Positions 18,954-20,339 of a stretch of 20,339 nucleotides of DNA are shown in pieces. Position 1 is the stretch's first letter. Every line of letters begins with the position of its first letter. The DNA lies in the NCBI GenBank assembly GCA_025399215.1, contig MU621389.1, forward strand, positions 1 through 20,339. Direction: 5' to 3'. A model generated the notes under the pieces. It was not told the DNA's origin, did not search any database, and was given only the letters and a program-made list of their open reading frames with translations. Made by a program: the position numbers and the translations under genes. The stretch comes from Globomyces pollinis-pini (Eukaryota; Chytridiomycota; Chytridiomycetes; Rhizophydiales; Globomycetaceae).

Positions 18954-20024
18954 ATGTCACAAGTTAACAATTCAAAACATTCTCCCTTTTTGCACATGGA
19001 AAATATTAGAAGCAATACCAGACGGAAATTAAAGGAGCGCTATTCGGATTTGAATGAGCATATACTTCCAGAACAAAAGATTAAATCACAATGGAATATG
19101 TCCAACAAATTAGGGTTCTTATTGGGTATTATTGATTATGGGTTTGAAGAGCATGTATTAGCATTGTCCAGTTTGCTGAATAGTGATGTAGAAACATTTG
19201 AAAGCCAACTAGAGTTTCCCACAAGAATACAATTACTGGACAATCAGTATCAGATTACATTCATTGACACAACGTTCAACTTTTACATTGCTAACCATCA
19301 CAAAAGTTATTCAGACACTGAGAGTTGTCGCACATCAAGACAAAACTCAGTCTCATCAAGACCAAGCTCTGCTGAAAGTATCAAGAAAGATCCAAACCAT
19401 AATACCCTGTCAGCCGCTGTTAGAAAAAGGGACCAAGTTTGTTTGTTCTGTTGGGATACTATATCACTTCATACATCGCATATAATTGCCCAAAAGATTG
19501 CCAATCCAGTCTCATTTGACGAAAATTCAGTTTTGACAAAATGTGGTTTGCAAAACAAACACCAAATACAAAACGGTATGATGTTATGCAGCAAATGTCA
19601 TGACCAATTTGACTTACTAAAAAGATATGTTGATGAAGTTGATGGGATGCTGGTTGTAACAGTAGTGAATGAAGCCAATGATAATGATATTACTAGTGAA
19701 AAGTATGAAGAATGGGAGTTAAACGTTGACAGTATACGGGTTGTTCGTGGTGCAATGAAAAAGAAATTTCCTAACAGACAGGCAACTCTTGATAACGGTG
19801 AAATGCCTTTATATTTTGTGGATAATAATGCAACAATTCAGCCAAGTAGAGCAGCACTTGCATTTCACAAAACTGCTTGTCTTATTTGGCGAATGGCGGG
19901 TGGGTTAAGGTTAGAACCGCAAGATGAGGAGTGTTCGGATGATGAGGAATTAGGGCCAGTGAATACAGCAGAATTGAAGCGAAGATTTAACATTCATGAT
20001 TCTACTGATACATTGTATTCTTAA
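18954..20024 (+). CDS. HNH-nuclease-domain protein
   Basis: Uninterrupted 356-aa frame. An N-terminal helical region (about 1-110) is followed by a Ser-rich linker (SRQNSVSSRPSSAES) and a treble-clef HNH domain: VRKRDQVCLFC (C163/C166), LHTSHIIAQK (catalytic-type His176) and NGMMLCSKCHDQFD (N207, C212, C215, H216). This layout fits the HNH_2-type proteins common and often multicopy in early-diverging fungi; most have unknown roles. The C-terminus is acidic (DEECSDDEE). I chose the ATG at 18954; the frame stays open upstream to about 18885 without another ATG. The zinc ligands and catalytic His/Asn look intact, so it may be active. It has no intron, unlike nearly all neighbours, which together with the adjacent element debris hints at a different origin. 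Confidence 0.75.
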   Translation: MSQVNNSKHSPFLHMENIRSNTRRKLKERYSDLNEHILPEQKIKSQWNMSNKLGFLLGIIDYGFEEHVLALSSLLNSDVETFESQLEFPTRIQLLDNQYQITFIDTTFNFYIANHHKSYSDTESCRTSRQNSVSSRPSSAESIKKDPNHNTLSAAVRKRDQVCLFCWDTISLHTSHIIAQKIANPVSFDENSVLTKCGLQNKHQIQNGMMLCSKCHDQFDLLKRYVDEVDGMLVVTVVNEANDNDITSEKYEEWELNVDSIRVVRGAMKKKFPNRQATLDNGEMPLYFVDNNATIQPSRAALAFHKTACLIWRMAGGLRLEPQDEECSDDEELGPVNTAELKRRFNIHDSTDTLYS

Positions 20025-20339
20025 GTTATTAATAACGCATTAAACAAGGCTCATTATCAAATATTCCTTTCAAGTAAAGTCAGTAATCATATAATTGTTT
20101 TTGTATGAAAAATACGGGTTTGAAAAATTGACTAGACAGTAGTTGCGCAGTTAGTAGAATCTAGCGTTTTTAGTCATTAGTTATATATACGTATCCTGAT
20201 TACGCTGATTTCAACTTTTTAATATTGGTATAAGATACTGAGGAACTATAATCTACATGAGACCATAATATGGTGGGAAATGCGAAGGAAAATGTTAATA
20301 ATAGATTACGCTAGTAAGACGGTAGTGCAGCGCGTTATG
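20025..20339. other. Right-end spacer
   Basis: No gene seen. A TATATATACG tract lies near 20180. The last 30 nt are less AT-rich and have a vaguely tRNA-like D-arm, but the window ends before this could be tested. Confidence 0.4.

Noticed and set aside
20305..20339. Start of a tRNA gene at the right edge
   Set aside because: Only a loose D-arm-like resemblance; the acceptor stem, anticodon and T-arm cannot be seen within the window.
1..20339. CRISPR arrays, prokaryotic operons or rRNA genes
   Set aside because: No regularly spaced repeats or rRNA motifs were seen, and the genes are clearly spliced eukaryotic genes.

Overview
This window is nuclear DNA of a compact, AT-rich eukaryotic genome. 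Reading the genes through their splice sites gives thirteen recognisable genes or gene families plus several small or broken loci, and almost every gene is cut by extremely short introns. I placed 49 introns; 45 are 24-36 nt long, and the exceptions are 58, 75, 76 and 132 nt. All three standard stop codons end genes (TAA, TAG, TGA), so the in-frame stops that interrupt the reading frames are introns, not an alternative code. The gene set (DUF1917, fungal-type GH5 mannanase, Polinton- or retroelement-like integrase debris, HNH protein) together with a cilium-specific microtubule inner protein (CFAP210) suggests a zoosporic, early-diverging fungus or relative (chytrid, Rozella or aphelid grade). 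The species cannot be named from sequence alone.

Left part (1-3800): DUF1917 protein (-), BOLA2 (+), a 42-aa UQCC6/brawnin-like micropeptide (-), COQ7 (+), a PET100-like cytochrome oxidase assembly factor (-) and deoxyhypusine hydroxylase (+). Strands alternate strictly, so genes form head-to-head pairs with 43-96 nt between start codons and tail-to-tail pairs with short gaps. Four of these genes concern mitochondrial respiration or iron: ubiquinone synthesis, complex III and complex IV assembly, and BolA/glutaredoxin iron handling.

Middle (3800-13000): a complete SPT6 transcription elongation factor in 11 exons, a poorly coding gap of about 1 kb with a small ORF and a minus-strand relic, a four-exon GH5 beta-mannanase with both catalytic glutamates, and CFAP210 (CCDC173) on the minus strand in eight exons.

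Right (13000-20339): a candidate 54-aa gene; a two-thioredoxin-domain, membrane-anchored protein disulfide isomerase in ten exons; proteasome assembly chaperone 3; an F-box/WD-like protein; a decayed mobile-element patch (Thr/Ala-rich ORF, 5'-truncated DDE integrase, glycine-zipper membrane ORF); and an HNH-nuclease-domain protein.

The most notable signals are the intron regime itself, a 29-nt intron that has duplicated in tandem inside the deoxyhypusine hydroxylase gene, and the tiny multi-exon mitochondrial genes that ordinary ORF calling misses.
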